NCBI GenBank assembly: GCA_044448685.1
Contig: JBIOHC010000005.1
Coordinates: forward strand, 1-64,000
Length of the DNA: 64,000 bases
Direction of reading: 5' to 3'
Source of the DNA: Palsa-965 sp044448685
GTDB taxonomy: Bacteria > Bacteroidota > Bacteroidia > Palsa-965
Positions 34,130 through 43,981 of the stretch are shown one piece after another. A model generated the notes under the pieces. It was not told where the DNA came from. It worked only from the letters and a program-made list of their open reading frames with translations, and searched no databases. The position numbers and the translations under genes are program-made. Positions within the stretch are counted from its first letter, which is position 1; every line of letters begins with the position of its first letter.

Positions 34130-36199
34130 TTACCAGATTTTTACGCGATCCTTAGGCGCCTTGTACATTTTGTCACCGGGCTTGACAGGAAATGCATCAT
34201 AAAATCCATCGATATCTGATAATGGGCCATTCACTCTCCATTGAGCAGGAGCGTGGACATCCGTCATGATCTGACGAGCCATTGCTTCATCCCTTCTTGC
34301 TGTCATCCAGGAATAAGCATAGGCCAGGAAGTAGCGCTGGTCAGGTGTTTGCCCGTTAATCAGTTTATGTTGCTTCCACTGATCCGTTTTTTTGAATGCT
34401 TCATACCCCATGATCACACCACCCAGATCGGCAATGTTTTCACCCAGGCAGGCATGTCCCCGCACATGCAGACTGTCAAGGACAACATACTGACTGAACT
34501 GATCCGCAAGCATATTCGCCCGTGCACTGAACTGAATACTGTCCTGACTGGTCCACCAGTTATGCAGGTTCCCATTTTCGTCATACTGACATCCCTGGTC
34601 ATCAAAACCATGTGTAAGTTCATGACCCATTGTGGAGCCGGCAATGACACCGTACAATACGGCATCATCGGGTTTCCCTGTTCCGAATCCGGGTATTATA
34701 AGATTGCATGCGGGGATTACTATTTCATTGTTGGTAGGTTCATAATAGGCATTATAGGTCTGAGGATTCATTTGCCACTCAATACGGTCAACGGGTTTTC
34801 CATATTTGGAGACCATATGACTGAAATACCACTGGTCAACATGCATTACATTCTGAACAAAGGAAGTACGGCTGATATCCATTTTCGAAAAATCCTTCCA
34901 TTTGTCCGGATAACCCATTTTCAGGGTCACTTTGCTGAGTTTATGAAGGGCTTTTGCCTTTGTCTGATCCGACATCCAGTCGAGGTTCTTAATATGATCG
35001 GAATACACGGCAACAACATTTTTTGCCAGGGAAAGTAATCTGGGCTTGGCATCGGCAGGGACATAATGTGCCACATATTCCTGGGCCACTACTTCACCTA
35101 TTTTATGTTCTGTCAGTTCAACCATTCTTTTCCATCTGGGTTTTTGTTCCCTTGATCCCATCATGACTGCATGGTTGAAATGGAAATGAGCCAATTCAAA
35201 ACGCTTATCCAGATAAATAGCGAATTTATCAATCACCTTCCAGCGCATATAGCTTTTCCATTGGTCAAGGCTGGTCTCATCCACTGTTTTACCGAGGGAT
35301 GTGACAAATTCAGGCTGGCCGACAATAAGGGTATCAACTTTACTGACCCCAAATGCAGAGAATATTGTTTGCCATTCGATATTTGGGCTGAGTTTCAGAA
35401 AGGAGGTCCAGGTATATTTATTGTAATTCTTATAAGGGTCTCTCATGTCCTCAATCTTCCGGCTGGCCTGAGCAAGTTTGGTTTCAACAATCATCACATC
35501 TTCCATTTCTTTCCCTGCCTCGGCTTCTGTTTGACCACTGAGGATAAAGAGTTGTTTTATATATAATTTGTATTCATCCCTGATTTTTTTTGTCCTGTCA
35601 TCGGTATTGAAGTAATAATCACGATCAGGGAGCCCGAGTCCGCCCTGCTGAATAAAGAGCGCATATTTGGAACTGATCATGTCATCCCGGGTTATATAGA
35701 ATGTAAACATTGGATTGCATTCCAGGGTTTGCAGGTAAGCACATTCCTTTAAGAGCTCCTTTTTATCAGCCAGCTTATCTATTTTTACAAGGAACTCGGC
35801 GAGGGGTTTGCTGCCTTCTTTTTCAAGCCTTACAGTATCCATGGCTGTGGCATAGAAATCACCTATCTTTTGTCTGATGCTTCCTTTTTGACCCGGGTTC
35901 CGGGAACAGTCGTCACAGATTTTGTGAAGGATATTATTGATACTGTCCTGGACGATCAGAAAAATACCGTTGGTGCTTTCCGAGGGTGGGATTGGGTTAG
36001 CTTTAAACCAGGCCCCATTGGCATACAACCAGAAATCTGTTCCGGGTTTGCGTTCCGGATCTATATTATCTTTCAGCGGATCTTTTGCCTTATGCTCAGA
36101 TCCTTTACTAACACCGCTCTTTGGCTGGGCAAAAGCAGGTGTGATGCACAGGCTTGTCAGGATTGCAAAGAGGGGAATGGAAAAACGCAGGTTACACAT
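34130..36199 (-). CDS. M13 family metallopeptidase (neprilysin/PepO-like)
   Basis: A 689-residue secreted zinc endopeptidase with signal peptide (residues 1-25, ITPAFAQ). It has the M13 N-terminal helical domain (PGTDFWLYANGAWFKANPIPPSES), the zinc site GHELTHGFDDQG (first His near residue 525), the third ligand in ENIADLGGV and the C-terminal VNGPLSDIDGFYDAFPVKPGDKMY. All catalytic positions are intact. The expected product is a periplasmic or outer-membrane oligopeptidase. It diverges from the Mpl-type ligase gene. Confidence 0.93.
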   Translation of the reverse strand: MCNLRFSIPLFAILTSLCITPAFAQPKSGVSKGSEHKAKDPLKDNIDPERKPGTDFWLYANGAWFKANPIPPSESTNGIFLIVQDSINNILHKICDDCSRNPGQKGSIRQKIGDFYATAMDTVRLEKEGSKPLAEFLVKIDKLADKKELLKECAYLQTLECNPMFTFYITRDDMISSKYALFIQQGGLGLPDRDYYFNTDDRTKKIRDEYKLYIKQLFILSGQTEAEAGKEMEDVMIVETKLAQASRKIEDMRDPYKNYNKYTWTSFLKLSPNIEWQTIFSAFGVSKVDTLIVGQPEFVTSLGKTVDETSLDQWKSYMRWKVIDKFAIYLDKRFELAHFHFNHAVMMGSREQKPRWKRMVELTEHKIGEVVAQEYVAHYVPADAKPRLLSLAKNVVAVYSDHIKNLDWMSDQTKAKALHKLSKVTLKMGYPDKWKDFSKMDISRTSFVQNVMHVDQWYFSHMVSKYGKPVDRIEWQMNPQTYNAYYEPTNNEIVIPACNLIIPGFGTGKPDDAVLYGVIAGSTMGHELTHGFDDQGCQYDENGNLHNWWTSQDSIQFSARANMLADQFSQYVVLDSLHVRGHACLGENIADLGGVIMGYEAFKKTDQWKQHKLINGQTPDQRYFLAYAYSWMTARRDEAMARQIMTDVHAPAQWRVNGPLSDIDGFYDAFPVKPGDKMYKAPKDRVKIW

Positions 36200-36308
36200 G
36201 GTTATTTTTTTGGTGACTGGAACAGAACTGTTTCCGGTTGAATGCGAACGAAGGTAATAAAAATCAAAAGATTGTGTAAGTTTATGGCATCGCTTAACAG
36301 AAGGAATT

Positions 36309-37667
36309 ATGAAGATTCATTTTATCGCTATTGGTGGCAGTGCCATGCATAATCTTGCTATTGCCATGCACCAGAAAGGGTTTATCATTACAGGTTCAGA
36401 TGATGAGCTAGTGGAGCCCAGTAAATCCAGGCTCAGTAAGCTGGGATTGCTTCCGGCTGAGACAGGATGGTTTCCTGAAAAGCTGGATTCAAATACTGAT
36501 GCAGTCATTCTGGGTATGCATGCAAGGGCTGATAATCCTGAATTGATCAGGGCCCGGGAGCTGGGTTTAAAGATATTTTCTTACCCGGAATATATTTATG
36601 AGCAATGCAGGGACAAGACAAGGATCGTGATAGGAGGGAGCCATGGCAAGACTACCATCACGGCGATGATATTGCATGTGATGAATTATCAGGGTATAAA
36701 CTGTGATTATCTGGTAGGGGCTCAGCTGGAGGGTTTTAATGCCATGGTCAGACTTACAGCGGAAGCCAGATTTGCTGTTATAGAAGGGGATGAATACTTA
36801 AGTTCGCCTCTGGATCCCCGCCCCAAGTTTCACCTTTACCATCCCCATATAGCCATTCTGAGCGGAATAGCATGGGATCATATCAATGTGTTTCCGACTT
36901 TTGAAAAGTATGTGGATCAGTTCCGTATTTTTATTGGCCTCATTGAAAAAAACGGAACCCTCGTTTATTGTGAAGCCGATAAAGAGGTGAAGGCAATGGC
37001 AGTAAAAAGCAGGAATGACATACATAAAATCCCTTATCATATACCTCCCAACTCGGTCAGCAATGGGGTAACGACCCTGGAACACGAAGGCAGGAAGTAT
37101 TCCTTGCAGATTTTCGGTGAACATAATCTCATGAACCTGAATGGTGCTCGCCTTGTATGCAACCAGGCAGGTATTAGCGATACTGATTTTTTCAAAGCTA
37201 TTGTTTCATTTAAAGGAGCTGCCAAAAGGCTTGAACTGGTCAGAGGAACTCCCGGCTTCAATGTATACAAAGATTTTGCTCATTCTCCATCCAAGCTGAA
37301 AGCGACAACAGCAGCAGTGAAGTCTCAGTTTCCGGAACGAAAATTGATAGCCTGTATGGAGCTCCATACCTTTAGCAGTCTGAATGAACAGTTCCTCAGG
37401 GAGTATGAAGGAGCGATGGATACAGCTGATGAGGCCTATGTCTATTTCAACCCGCATACCATTGAGCATAAAAAACTGAAACCTATCACTGTTGAACAAG
37501 TAGGGCTCGCATTTGGCGCTAAAAAGGTGGATGTATTTACGGATTCCGGTCAGCTGATGCAAATGCTCAGAAACAAGAACTGGAATAACAGCAATCTGCT
37601 CCTGATGAGTTCCGGAAATTTTGACGGGGTGGATTTTAAAGAACTGGCTGATGCCCTGAAACCGTGA
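36309..37667 (+). CDS. mpl: Mur ligase family, Mpl-like murein peptide ligase
   Basis: A 452-residue ATP-dependent ligase. Motifs are an N-terminal Rossmann IHFIAIGGSAMHNLAIAMHQKG, the ATP loop GGSHGKTTITAMI, the central EGDEYLSSPLDPRPKFHLY and AILSGIAWDHINVF, and the C-terminal VYKDFAHSPSKLKATTAAV. The family attaches the recycled tripeptide L-Ala-gamma-D-Glu-meso-DAP to UDP-MurNAc. In Bacteroidota such genes are often labelled peptidoglycan synthetase. Murein recycling fits the VanX-like dipeptidase earlier in the window. Confidence 0.88.
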   Translation: MKIHFIAIGGSAMHNLAIAMHQKGFIITGSDDELVEPSKSRLSKLGLLPAETGWFPEKLDSNTDAVILGMHARADNPELIRARELGLKIFSYPEYIYEQCRDKTRIVIGGSHGKTTITAMILHVMNYQGINCDYLVGAQLEGFNAMVRLTAEARFAVIEGDEYLSSPLDPRPKFHLYHPHIAILSGIAWDHINVFPTFEKYVDQFRIFIGLIEKNGTLVYCEADKEVKAMAVKSRNDIHKIPYHIPPNSVSNGVTTLEHEGRKYSLQIFGEHNLMNLNGARLVCNQAGISDTDFFKAIVSFKGAAKRLELVRGTPGFNVYKDFAHSPSKLKATTAAVKSQFPERKLIACMELHTFSSLNEQFLREYEGAMDTADEAYVYFNPHTIEHKKLKPITVEQVGLAFGAKKVDVFTDSGQLMQMLRNKNWNNSNLLLMSSGNFDGVDFKELADALKP

Positions 37668-37675
37668 CTGCAGGG

Positions 37676-38389
37676 TTATTCCAGTATAAGTTTTCGCCGG
37701 CCTCTTTTTCCATCCCGGAAAAGGACTTCAACCAGATAAGAACCTCTTTGTAAATAGGACAGATCAAACATAATCTGTTTCAGGAAGTGTCCGCAGATAC
37801 GTCCTTTTTCATCATATATCCATACCTGATCTACATCTTCTTCAGTTATATCCCTTTCCGATAACCTTACCTGTCCCATGCAGGGATTTGGGTAGAGCTC
37901 GAACAGTTTGTTTAACCGGAAGGATTGAATACCGGCAACTGATGTGATGTATACGGTATCTCTCAGAGAATCCTGGCTTGTAATAGCAGAAGGGTCGGCC
38001 GGACAGCTGGGCCAGATAACAATAACATTGATACCTGTACGGTAAGGTCCGGAAGGTGCTGTATTGAGTGTTCCGTATGTACGATGCAGAACAAGGGTTT
38101 GACTAAAGCCTGACGGAATAGTTAAGGTATAGGAGGCCGTATCATTCGGTATCGGGGAAAAATGATTTGTTGAATCCAGACGGGAAATGTGGAACACAAC
38201 AGTACCATGAAACGCAACAGCGCTGCTGTCTTTTACAATCACAGAATCGGTAACGGATGATCCTTCAGCCACTGTATGCTGAAAGCCCATCATATGATGA
38301 GGAGAGAAGACAAGCACACCCTGGCCATGCAACAGGGTAGAGGTAAAGAAGAGCAGGGACAAGAGCAGGTATCGTGATACAATTTTCAT
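37676..38389 (-). CDS. Small secreted protein with T9SS type A sorting domain
   Basis: A 237-residue protein: signal peptide (residues 1-23, ending LLHGQ), an Ig-like beta domain (about 25-155, with VTDSVIVKDSSAVAFHGTVVF), then a T9SS type A tail (RLNKLFELYPNPCMGQVRLS, VWIYDEKGRICGHFL, RGSYLVEVLFRDGKRGRRKLILE). The ATG at 38389 is preferred to a TTG seven codons upstream, which belongs to a TACATTTG promoter box (38408-38415). The function beyond secretion is unknown. Confidence 0.82.
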   Translation of the reverse strand: MKIVSRYLLLSLLFFTSTLLHGQGVLVFSPHHMMGFQHTVAEGSSVTDSVIVKDSSAVAFHGTVVFHISRLDSTNHFSPIPNDTASYTLTIPSGFSQTLVLHRTYGTLNTAPSGPYRTGINVIVIWPSCPADPSAITSQDSLRDTVYITSVAGIQSFRLNKLFELYPNPCMGQVRLSERDITEEDVDQVWIYDEKGRICGHFLKQIMFDLSYLQRGSYLVEVLFRDGKRGRRKLILE

Positions 38390-38407
38390 GTTCTTCCGTT
38401 GTTTATA

Positions 38408-38415
38408 CAAATGTA
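38408..38415 (-). promoter_or_regulatory. TACATTTG -7 box for the small T9SS cargo gene
   Basis: On the minus strand this is an exact TAnnTTTG match 18 bp upstream of the ATG at 38389. No matching -33 TTTG was found at normal spacing. It lies back to back with the promoter of the helical-repeat gene on the plus strand. Confidence 0.45.
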
Positions 38416-38417
38416 CA

Positions 38418-38448
38418 TTGCTTCTGTGAGTAATTACATCTAAATTTG
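38418..38448 (+). promoter_or_regulatory. Promoter of the second helical-repeat gene
   Basis: TTG (38418-38420) and TAAATTTG (38441-38448) are 20 bp apart, an excellent match to the Bacteroidota housekeeping consensus. Transcription would begin near 38455, giving a leader of about 16 nt before the ATG at 38471. Confidence 0.65.
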
Positions 38449-38470
38449 CATAAATCTTACTTGTTCAGAT

Positions 38471-39928
38471 ATGAATATTATTCAGGAAATTATCGGCAAT
38501 TTATCCAAAGAAGAGCAACGGCATTTCAAATTATTTGCTCAGCGTACCAACCCCGGAGAGTCAAGAAAGGATCTGTTATTATTCGATTATATCAAAGAAT
38601 CCTACCCGGATTATAAAGAGGATGTGATTCAGGGAAAGTTATATGGGAATGAGGATAAGAACAGCCTTTACAGGCTTAAAAACAGGCTGATGAATGATGT
38701 GCTCCGTAGTCTGAGTTTGCAATATACTGAAGAGTCAGAGTATGCTCTTTTACTTTATCAGGTAAACCTGGCCCGTTTGTTCCAGGGCAGGAATCAAAAC
38801 GAAATAGCAGTTCATTTTCTTACACGGGCTGAAAAAAGAGCAGCTCAGCTTGAATACCTGGATCTGCTGGATCTCATTTATAGTGAGCTTATCCAGCTTT
38901 CCAGAGACACCTTGCATATCAATCCTGATATATATATCCGTAAACGAAAGCAAAACAGCGTCAAATTAAGCCGGGTTCAGGAAATTGATGATATTCTTGC
39001 TCAATTGGCCTATCAGATCCGAACAACCCAGAATGTATCAGGGCAGAATTACCGTCAGCTTGACGAGTTGAGAAAGAAGGTGGATTATCTGAGCCGTACT
39101 GCAGATTTCAAGAGCTCTACCCAGCTCCGGTTTAAGGTTTATCAGAGTGTAAGCCGCATCCTGTTGCGTAAACAGGATTTTGTGGCCCTTGAGAAATACC
39201 TGCTCAAAACATTTGTTGAATTCCAGGAAAAAAAACTGTTTAATAAAGGGAATCATGAAACCAAGCTTCAGATGATTTCCTATCTGATCAACTCCCTGTT
39301 TAAAAATGACAAATTCAACATTTCTCTGGAGTATACGGCACTGTTGAAAGAGGCTATGAAGGAGTATAAGGGGTTACTGGAAGAAAAATACCTGTTATAC
39401 TATTATAATTCACTCGTTATTAATTATTCGTTCAGCGATCTGAAAAAGGCAATTGAAATACTCATGGAAGCCAGGGTAAATCCGGTCATCAAAAAGCACC
39501 CGTCTTATATCGTCTTTATATACGGTAACCTGGCTACGCTCAATTTCGAAAATGGAGATTTCAGGCAGGCTTTGCATTATCTCGTCAAACTCGAGATGGA
39601 CAGCGGTTTTAAAAACCTGAATATAGGCTTAAGGCTGAAGGTCCAGATTGCAGAACTCATGATTCGGTTTGAACTGGGTGATTTTGACTTTGCGGAGCAT
39701 AAAATGGAACAGATCAGGAAAGAGTTTAGTGTTATCCTGAGCACTGCTGAATATATACGTCAGTTAAGAATGATAGAACTCATTCAGCATCTGATGCGTT
39801 CCTCCAATCCATCCAAAGACAGGTCTCTTCAACCCCTTCTGAATAAACTGCTGAAGGCAAAAGACTCCGAAGAAGAGGCAAAAAATGACTTGCTGAACTA
39901 TAATCGCTGGCTCAAATCCAAGGTGTAA
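38471..39928 (+). CDS. Helical-repeat (TPR-like) protein, paralogue-like to the protein at 29-1534
   Basis: A 485-residue soluble, strongly helical protein without signal peptide. It resembles the protein at 29-1534 in length, in N-terminal layout (IIGNLSKEEQRHFKLFAQR, then a basic/Leu helix SLYRLKNRLMNDVLRSLSLQ near residue 70-90) and in a C-terminal TPR-like series (IVFIYGNLATLNFENGDFRQALHYLVKLEM, MIRFELGDFDFAEHKMEQI). Identity appears low, so homology is inferred from architecture. It stands immediately upstream of two T9SS cargo genes, as its counterpart stands upstream of one. The function is unknown. Confidence 0.78.
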   Translation: MNIIQEIIGNLSKEEQRHFKLFAQRTNPGESRKDLLLFDYIKESYPDYKEDVIQGKLYGNEDKNSLYRLKNRLMNDVLRSLSLQYTEESEYALLLYQVNLARLFQGRNQNEIAVHFLTRAEKRAAQLEYLDLLDLIYSELIQLSRDTLHINPDIYIRKRKQNSVKLSRVQEIDDILAQLAYQIRTTQNVSGQNYRQLDELRKKVDYLSRTADFKSSTQLRFKVYQSVSRILLRKQDFVALEKYLLKTFVEFQEKKLFNKGNHETKLQMISYLINSLFKNDKFNISLEYTALLKEAMKEYKGLLEEKYLLYYYNSLVINYSFSDLKKAIEILMEARVNPVIKKHPSYIVFIYGNLATLNFENGDFRQALHYLVKLEMDSGFKNLNIGLRLKVQIAELMIRFELGDFDFAEHKMEQIRKEFSVILSTAEYIRQLRMIELIQHLMRSSNPSKDRSLQPLLNKLLKAKDSEEEAKNDLLNYNRWLKSKV

Positions 39929-40095
39929 GTAGGGGGTAAATCGAAAAAAAGCAGTGAAACAACTTAAATTATCAACATGAAACAGGAGTTTTGATGGGTA
40001 AGATTTAAAGCTTAATACCTCTTATACAGAATATATAATAGTTGAAATTGGAGTTTAATCCTATGTCTGAACGCGTAAGATATTGCCATTATTGG

Positions 40096-40127
40096 TTTGA
40101 ATAGGGCCCTTACCTGCTTTATGTTTG
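40096..40127 (+). promoter_or_regulatory. Promoter of the first PKD cargo gene
   Basis: TTTG (40096-40099) and TATGTTTG (40120-40127) are 20 bp apart, an exact consensus match. The leader to the ATG at 40173 is about 39 nt. The TTG at the end of the -7 box is in frame with the gene but is not the start. Confidence 0.7.
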
Positions 40128-40172
40128 TGGTGTAAAACAGAAAAAACAGTTCTAACACCTAATATAAGCAAC

Positions 40173-41822
40173 ATGAAAACACAACTTCAAACATTCCGCC
40201 GTACGTGTGTGCTCCTGGCAGTCTGTTTACTGGCAGGCTTCGGCTCAGCCAAAGCTGCCTGCAGTGCACACTTTACCTGGTCACAAACGAGTCCCAACAC
40301 GATCGCATTTGTTAGCAATTCAACCGGAATTTCTTCCAGTGTCTTATATGAATGGAATTTCGGGGATGGTAATGTCGCGTATGTAAATCCTGTGAGCCAT
40401 GTCTATAGCGCACCAGGTCGTTATGTTGCCACACTTTTTGTCTATGACAGTTTGAATAGCTGCAACAGCAGTTTTAATGACACGATTACCGTTACCGGTA
40501 CCGTCATCTGTAATATCACAGGAACAATGAGTACCGGCAATGCAAGCTGCCCAAGCTGTGCTGATGGTTATGCGTCCATTAATGTAACGGGTGGTACAGC
40601 ACCTTATTTTTACTCCTGGAACGGGGGCGGAAGTACAGCTTCACAAACGGATAACGCTTTGCTTCCCGGCACCTATACTGTTGTCGTAAGGGATACCAAT
40701 GCATGTACGGCTACGTTTACGGCCACCATAGGTGTTAATTCAACCACTTGTCAGGCTTCCTTTACCTATAACCTGACAACATCTCCGACCGGCATCACCT
40801 TTTCCAGCACTTCTACCGGCACTACAGGAGGTACTGTATATTACTGGACTTTTGGTGATGGCACTTCAGGCTATGGCAGTTCCATCACTAATGTATATGC
40901 TAATCCGGGTCATTATACCGTTTGTCTCCAGATTTCAGATTCTGCCAATACCTGTTCCAGTACATTCTGCGATACAGTTAATGTCACTGGCAGTACAGGT
41001 TGTAATATTTATTTCAATATGAATACAACAGGCACCTCCTGTAGCACTTGCAGTGACGGAACAGCTGTCGCATATCCAAACGGGGGTACAGCACCCTATG
41101 CATACAGCTGGTCTACCGGTGCTACAACCTCAGGTATAAGCGGCCTTGCAAACGGAACATATACCCTTTGCATTACCGATGCCAGCGGTTGCAATGTTTG
41201 TCAGGCAGTAACAATATCCTCCACGCATTGCGCTGCTATGTTTACAATAAGGCCTGATTCAATGAATACAGGAGATTATATTGCCACCAATTATTCCACA
41301 GGCTCCTACGGGACTACACCTGTTCATTGTGTGTGGAGTTGGGGTGATGGAACAAGCGACAGTACGCTGAATCCCAGCCATACCTATGCTACAGCGGGGC
41401 TTTACACCATCTGTCTCACCATTACTGATTCGATTGGCTGTACTTCCCATTATTGTGATACGCTGTCAGCGGCAAGACTCCCTTCCTGGCTTGCCGGTCA
41501 CCATACCAAAGTGAATGTGGTGTCACATCAGACAACAACAGGTATTAAGGAGATCCCTGCATTACAGTCCTTGAAATTATTTCCGAACCCAAGTTCAGGA
41601 GATGCTACAGTAAGTTATAGCCTGAATGCTGCTGCATCGGTTAGTCTGGAATTGTATGATGTAAGCGGACGACTGGCTTATCAGGAGAAGAATATCGGTG
41701 TACAGGAAGCCGGAAATCATGAGTTACATCTGGATTTCTCCGGACTCCAGGCCGGAACCTATTTCGTCCGGATAAAGGCCAATGAGCATGTTCAAACTAA
41801 ACTCCTGAACCTGATACGTTAG
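40173..41822 (+). CDS. Secreted PKD/SprB-repeat protein with T9SS type A tail (paralogue 1)
   Basis: A 549-residue protein. It has a signal peptide (residues 1-28, ending AKA), then alternating modules: PKD (about 30-112), SprB-like (113-190), PKD (191-273), SprB-like (274-350) and PKD (351-430). PKD units open with C-x-A-x-F and contain Y-x-W-x-F-G-D-G; SprB-like units carry C-x-x-C-x-D-G and GGTAPYAYSW. The tail (LKLFPNPSSGDATVSYSL, ELYDVSGRLAYQ, AGTYFVRI, TKLLNLIR) is a T9SS type A sorting domain. It shares layout and a near-identical tail with the next gene. The ATG at 40173 is chosen because it opens the signal peptide. It is probably a surface adhesin. Confidence 0.88.
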   Translation: MKTQLQTFRRTCVLLAVCLLAGFGSAKAACSAHFTWSQTSPNTIAFVSNSTGISSSVLYEWNFGDGNVAYVNPVSHVYSAPGRYVATLFVYDSLNSCNSSFNDTITVTGTVICNITGTMSTGNASCPSCADGYASINVTGGTAPYFYSWNGGGSTASQTDNALLPGTYTVVVRDTNACTATFTATIGVNSTTCQASFTYNLTTSPTGITFSSTSTGTTGGTVYYWTFGDGTSGYGSSITNVYANPGHYTVCLQISDSANTCSSTFCDTVNVTGSTGCNIYFNMNTTGTSCSTCSDGTAVAYPNGGTAPYAYSWSTGATTSGISGLANGTYTLCITDASGCNVCQAVTISSTHCAAMFTIRPDSMNTGDYIATNYSTGSYGTTPVHCVWSWGDGTSDSTLNPSHTYATAGLYTICLTITDSIGCTSHYCDTLSAARLPSWLAGHHTKVNVVSHQTTTGIKEIPALQSLKLFPNPSSGDATVSYSLNAAASVSLELYDVSGRLAYQEKNIGVQEAGNHELHLDFSGLQAGTYFVRIKANEHVQTKLLNLIR

Positions 41823-41845
41823 TAAAAAACTGATAAGGATCATTA

Positions 41846-41877
41846 AAAGCGTCCCGACTGTACTGTCGGGACGCTTT
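41846..41877 (+). terminator. Intrinsic terminator between the PKD paralogues
   Basis: A 13-bp perfect stem AAAGCGTCCCGAC/GTCGGGACGCTTT with a 6-nt loop, 23 bp past the stop codon at 41822. The T tract is only the three T of the stem plus TCTG, so it may be leaky or act in both directions. Confidence 0.7.
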
Positions 41878-41960
41878 CTGCTTAATATGTCATAAAGAAT
41901 GCTTACCTTGTAAGATAGCATTACAGATACCGCACAATCAATCTTGCTAATAATCTTCCA

Positions 41961-43901
41961 ATGAAAAAAACACTGCAACTAATTCGTAAAATCTCGCTCT
42001 TCTTGATCCTGTTTACAGCCTGGTCCGGATCAGCACAAGCCAGCTGTACAGCCAGCTTTACCTGGTCACAATCCAGTCCGAATACCATTGCCTTCACCAG
42101 CACTTCTGCCGGCACTTCATCCTATACCCAGTATTCCTGGAACTATGGGGACGGAAACCAGGGCACCGGGGCCACAAATAGCCATGTGTTCAATCTTCCC
42201 GGAACGTATTCGGTGACACTTACAATCAGCGACAGTATTTCCGGCCCATGCAGAAGCACGGTTACGGATACTGTTACCGTAACAGGAAGTGTGATCTGTG
42301 CTTTAACGGGTTCTCTCTCATCTCATCCTCCTACCTGCAGCACCTGCAATGACGGTGCAATTTATGTGAACGGCCTTGGAGGCGGAACAGCACCTTATGC
42401 CTACAGTTGGAATGCAGGAGGGAGCCCTCATAACAGACTTGATTCAGGTGTAGCTTCCGGTACCTATACGGTAACCATTACTGATGCCAATGCCTGCCAT
42501 CTTACATTAATAGATTCAGTGCGTCCGAATTCTTCGGTATGCGTTGCTTCTTTTACGCATACCCAGACAGCTGCAAATACGATTCAGTTTACCAACACCT
42601 CTACAGGTACGAATTTGAATACCACCTATTACTGGACATATGGTGACGGTAACTATTGTTACTGCAATGTTACAGTTAACCATTTTTATAACCTGCCAGG
42701 GCATTATACCGTTACCCTTCATATAGCCGACAGCGTGTCAGGTACTTGCGCCAATACTCACAGTGATACCATTTCCGTTACAGGCACAGTAGTTTGTGCC
42801 ATCACCGCCAATATTACACAAACCAATGCGAGCTGTAATACCTGCGCAGATGGAATAGCCAGTCTCAACGTTACCAGCGGAGGCACGGCTCCTTATACCT
42901 ATTCCTGGAGCGGGGGCAGTACACCAACAAGCAGTTCCGCTCAGGGCCTGGCACCAGGCACCTATTCAGTGTCGCTGACGGATGTCAACAGCTGTCATTA
43001 TTCACAGAGTTTTACAATTACGTCCAGAGATACCAATTGCGTGCCTTCCTTTACCAAGGTTCAGACTTCTGCTAATACCATTCAATTCACCAGTACATCC
43101 CATAATGTGAGCGCCAATACGACCTATAGCTGGGATTTCGGAGACGGTTCCTCTTCCGGGTATTCTTTTGCAACCTCTGGCAGCCATGTTTACAGTGCCC
43201 CAGGATTGTATACGGCCTGTCTGATGATACAGGATTCACTGAATGGATACGGTCAGCGTTGTTCCAGTCATATCTGTGATACCGTTCATGTAAGCGGAAC
43301 GGTGATACACCATTGCAATGCAAGTTTTTACCTTCGGGCTGATTCATCGAATGCAGGAAATTATCTTGCTATCAATACCTCCACCGGTGCCAGCTCCATT
43401 ATTTGTTCCTGGGCATGGGGAGATGGTTCACACGACAGTACAGTTACAAATCCTACCCACCAGTATGCAACAGCCGGACTCTATACGGTTTGCCTTACCA
43501 TTTATGACGGAACAGGATGTACCAGCACCTATTGCGATACAATCACGGCGGCCCGTTTACCTTCCTGGCTTTCCACACATCATACCAGCATACGGGTTAT
43601 TAACCGTATGACGGTAACCGGTATCCGTGAAGTGGATGCACTGGATGCCTGGAAGCTTTTCCCCAACCCAACGGCTGGAGAGGCAACAGTTACTTACAGC
43701 CTGAAAAGTGCCGCTATGATGAAAGTGGAACTGTATGACATAAGCGGAAGGATAGCATACCAGAACAAGGGCCTGGGGGTACAGGATGCAGGGGTTCACA
43801 GTCTGCATCTGGACTTAAGTAATTTACAGGCCGGAACATATTTCATACGTATCTATGCGAATGAGCATGTTGAAACCAAATTGCTGAATCTGATCCGTTA
43901 A
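41961..43901 (+). CDS. Secreted PKD/SprB-repeat protein with T9SS type A tail (paralogue 2)
   Basis: A 646-residue tandem paralogue of the preceding protein. It has a signal peptide (residues 1-28, QAS), then PKD, SprB-like, PKD, SprB-like, PKD and PKD modules of about 80-85 residues each, and a T9SS type A tail (AWKLFPNPTAGEATVTYSL, ELYDISGRIAYQ, AGTYFIRI, TKLLNLIR). It has one more PKD unit than its neighbour, inserted before the last PKD, which accounts for most of the 97-residue difference. The linker before the tail (RLPSWLSTHH) is also shared. A terminator follows 24 bp after the stop. Confidence 0.88.
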   Translation: MKKTLQLIRKISLFLILFTAWSGSAQASCTASFTWSQSSPNTIAFTSTSAGTSSYTQYSWNYGDGNQGTGATNSHVFNLPGTYSVTLTISDSISGPCRSTVTDTVTVTGSVICALTGSLSSHPPTCSTCNDGAIYVNGLGGGTAPYAYSWNAGGSPHNRLDSGVASGTYTVTITDANACHLTLIDSVRPNSSVCVASFTHTQTAANTIQFTNTSTGTNLNTTYYWTYGDGNYCYCNVTVNHFYNLPGHYTVTLHIADSVSGTCANTHSDTISVTGTVVCAITANITQTNASCNTCADGIASLNVTSGGTAPYTYSWSGGSTPTSSSAQGLAPGTYSVSLTDVNSCHYSQSFTITSRDTNCVPSFTKVQTSANTIQFTSTSHNVSANTTYSWDFGDGSSSGYSFATSGSHVYSAPGLYTACLMIQDSLNGYGQRCSSHICDTVHVSGTVIHHCNASFYLRADSSNAGNYLAINTSTGASSIICSWAWGDGSHDSTVTNPTHQYATAGLYTVCLTIYDGTGCTSTYCDTITAARLPSWLSTHHTSIRVINRMTVTGIREVDALDAWKLFPNPTAGEATVTYSLKSAAMMKVELYDISGRIAYQNKGLGVQDAGVHSLHLDLSNLQAGTYFIRIYANEHVETKLLNLIR

Positions 43902-43924
43902 GGAACAGACTTCATACTGACAAG

Positions 43925-43955
43925 CTTCCTGACTATCCCGTCGGGAAGTTTTTTT
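43925..43955 (+). terminator. Intrinsic terminator after the second PKD gene
   Basis: A 9-bp stem CTTCCTGAC/GTCGGGAAG (one G-T pair) with a 6-nt loop, then seven T. It ends 27 bp before the tandem array and isolates it from plus-strand transcription. Confidence 0.85.
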
Positions 43956-43981
43956 GTTGCTGAGCTCTTGTTAACTGTCCT

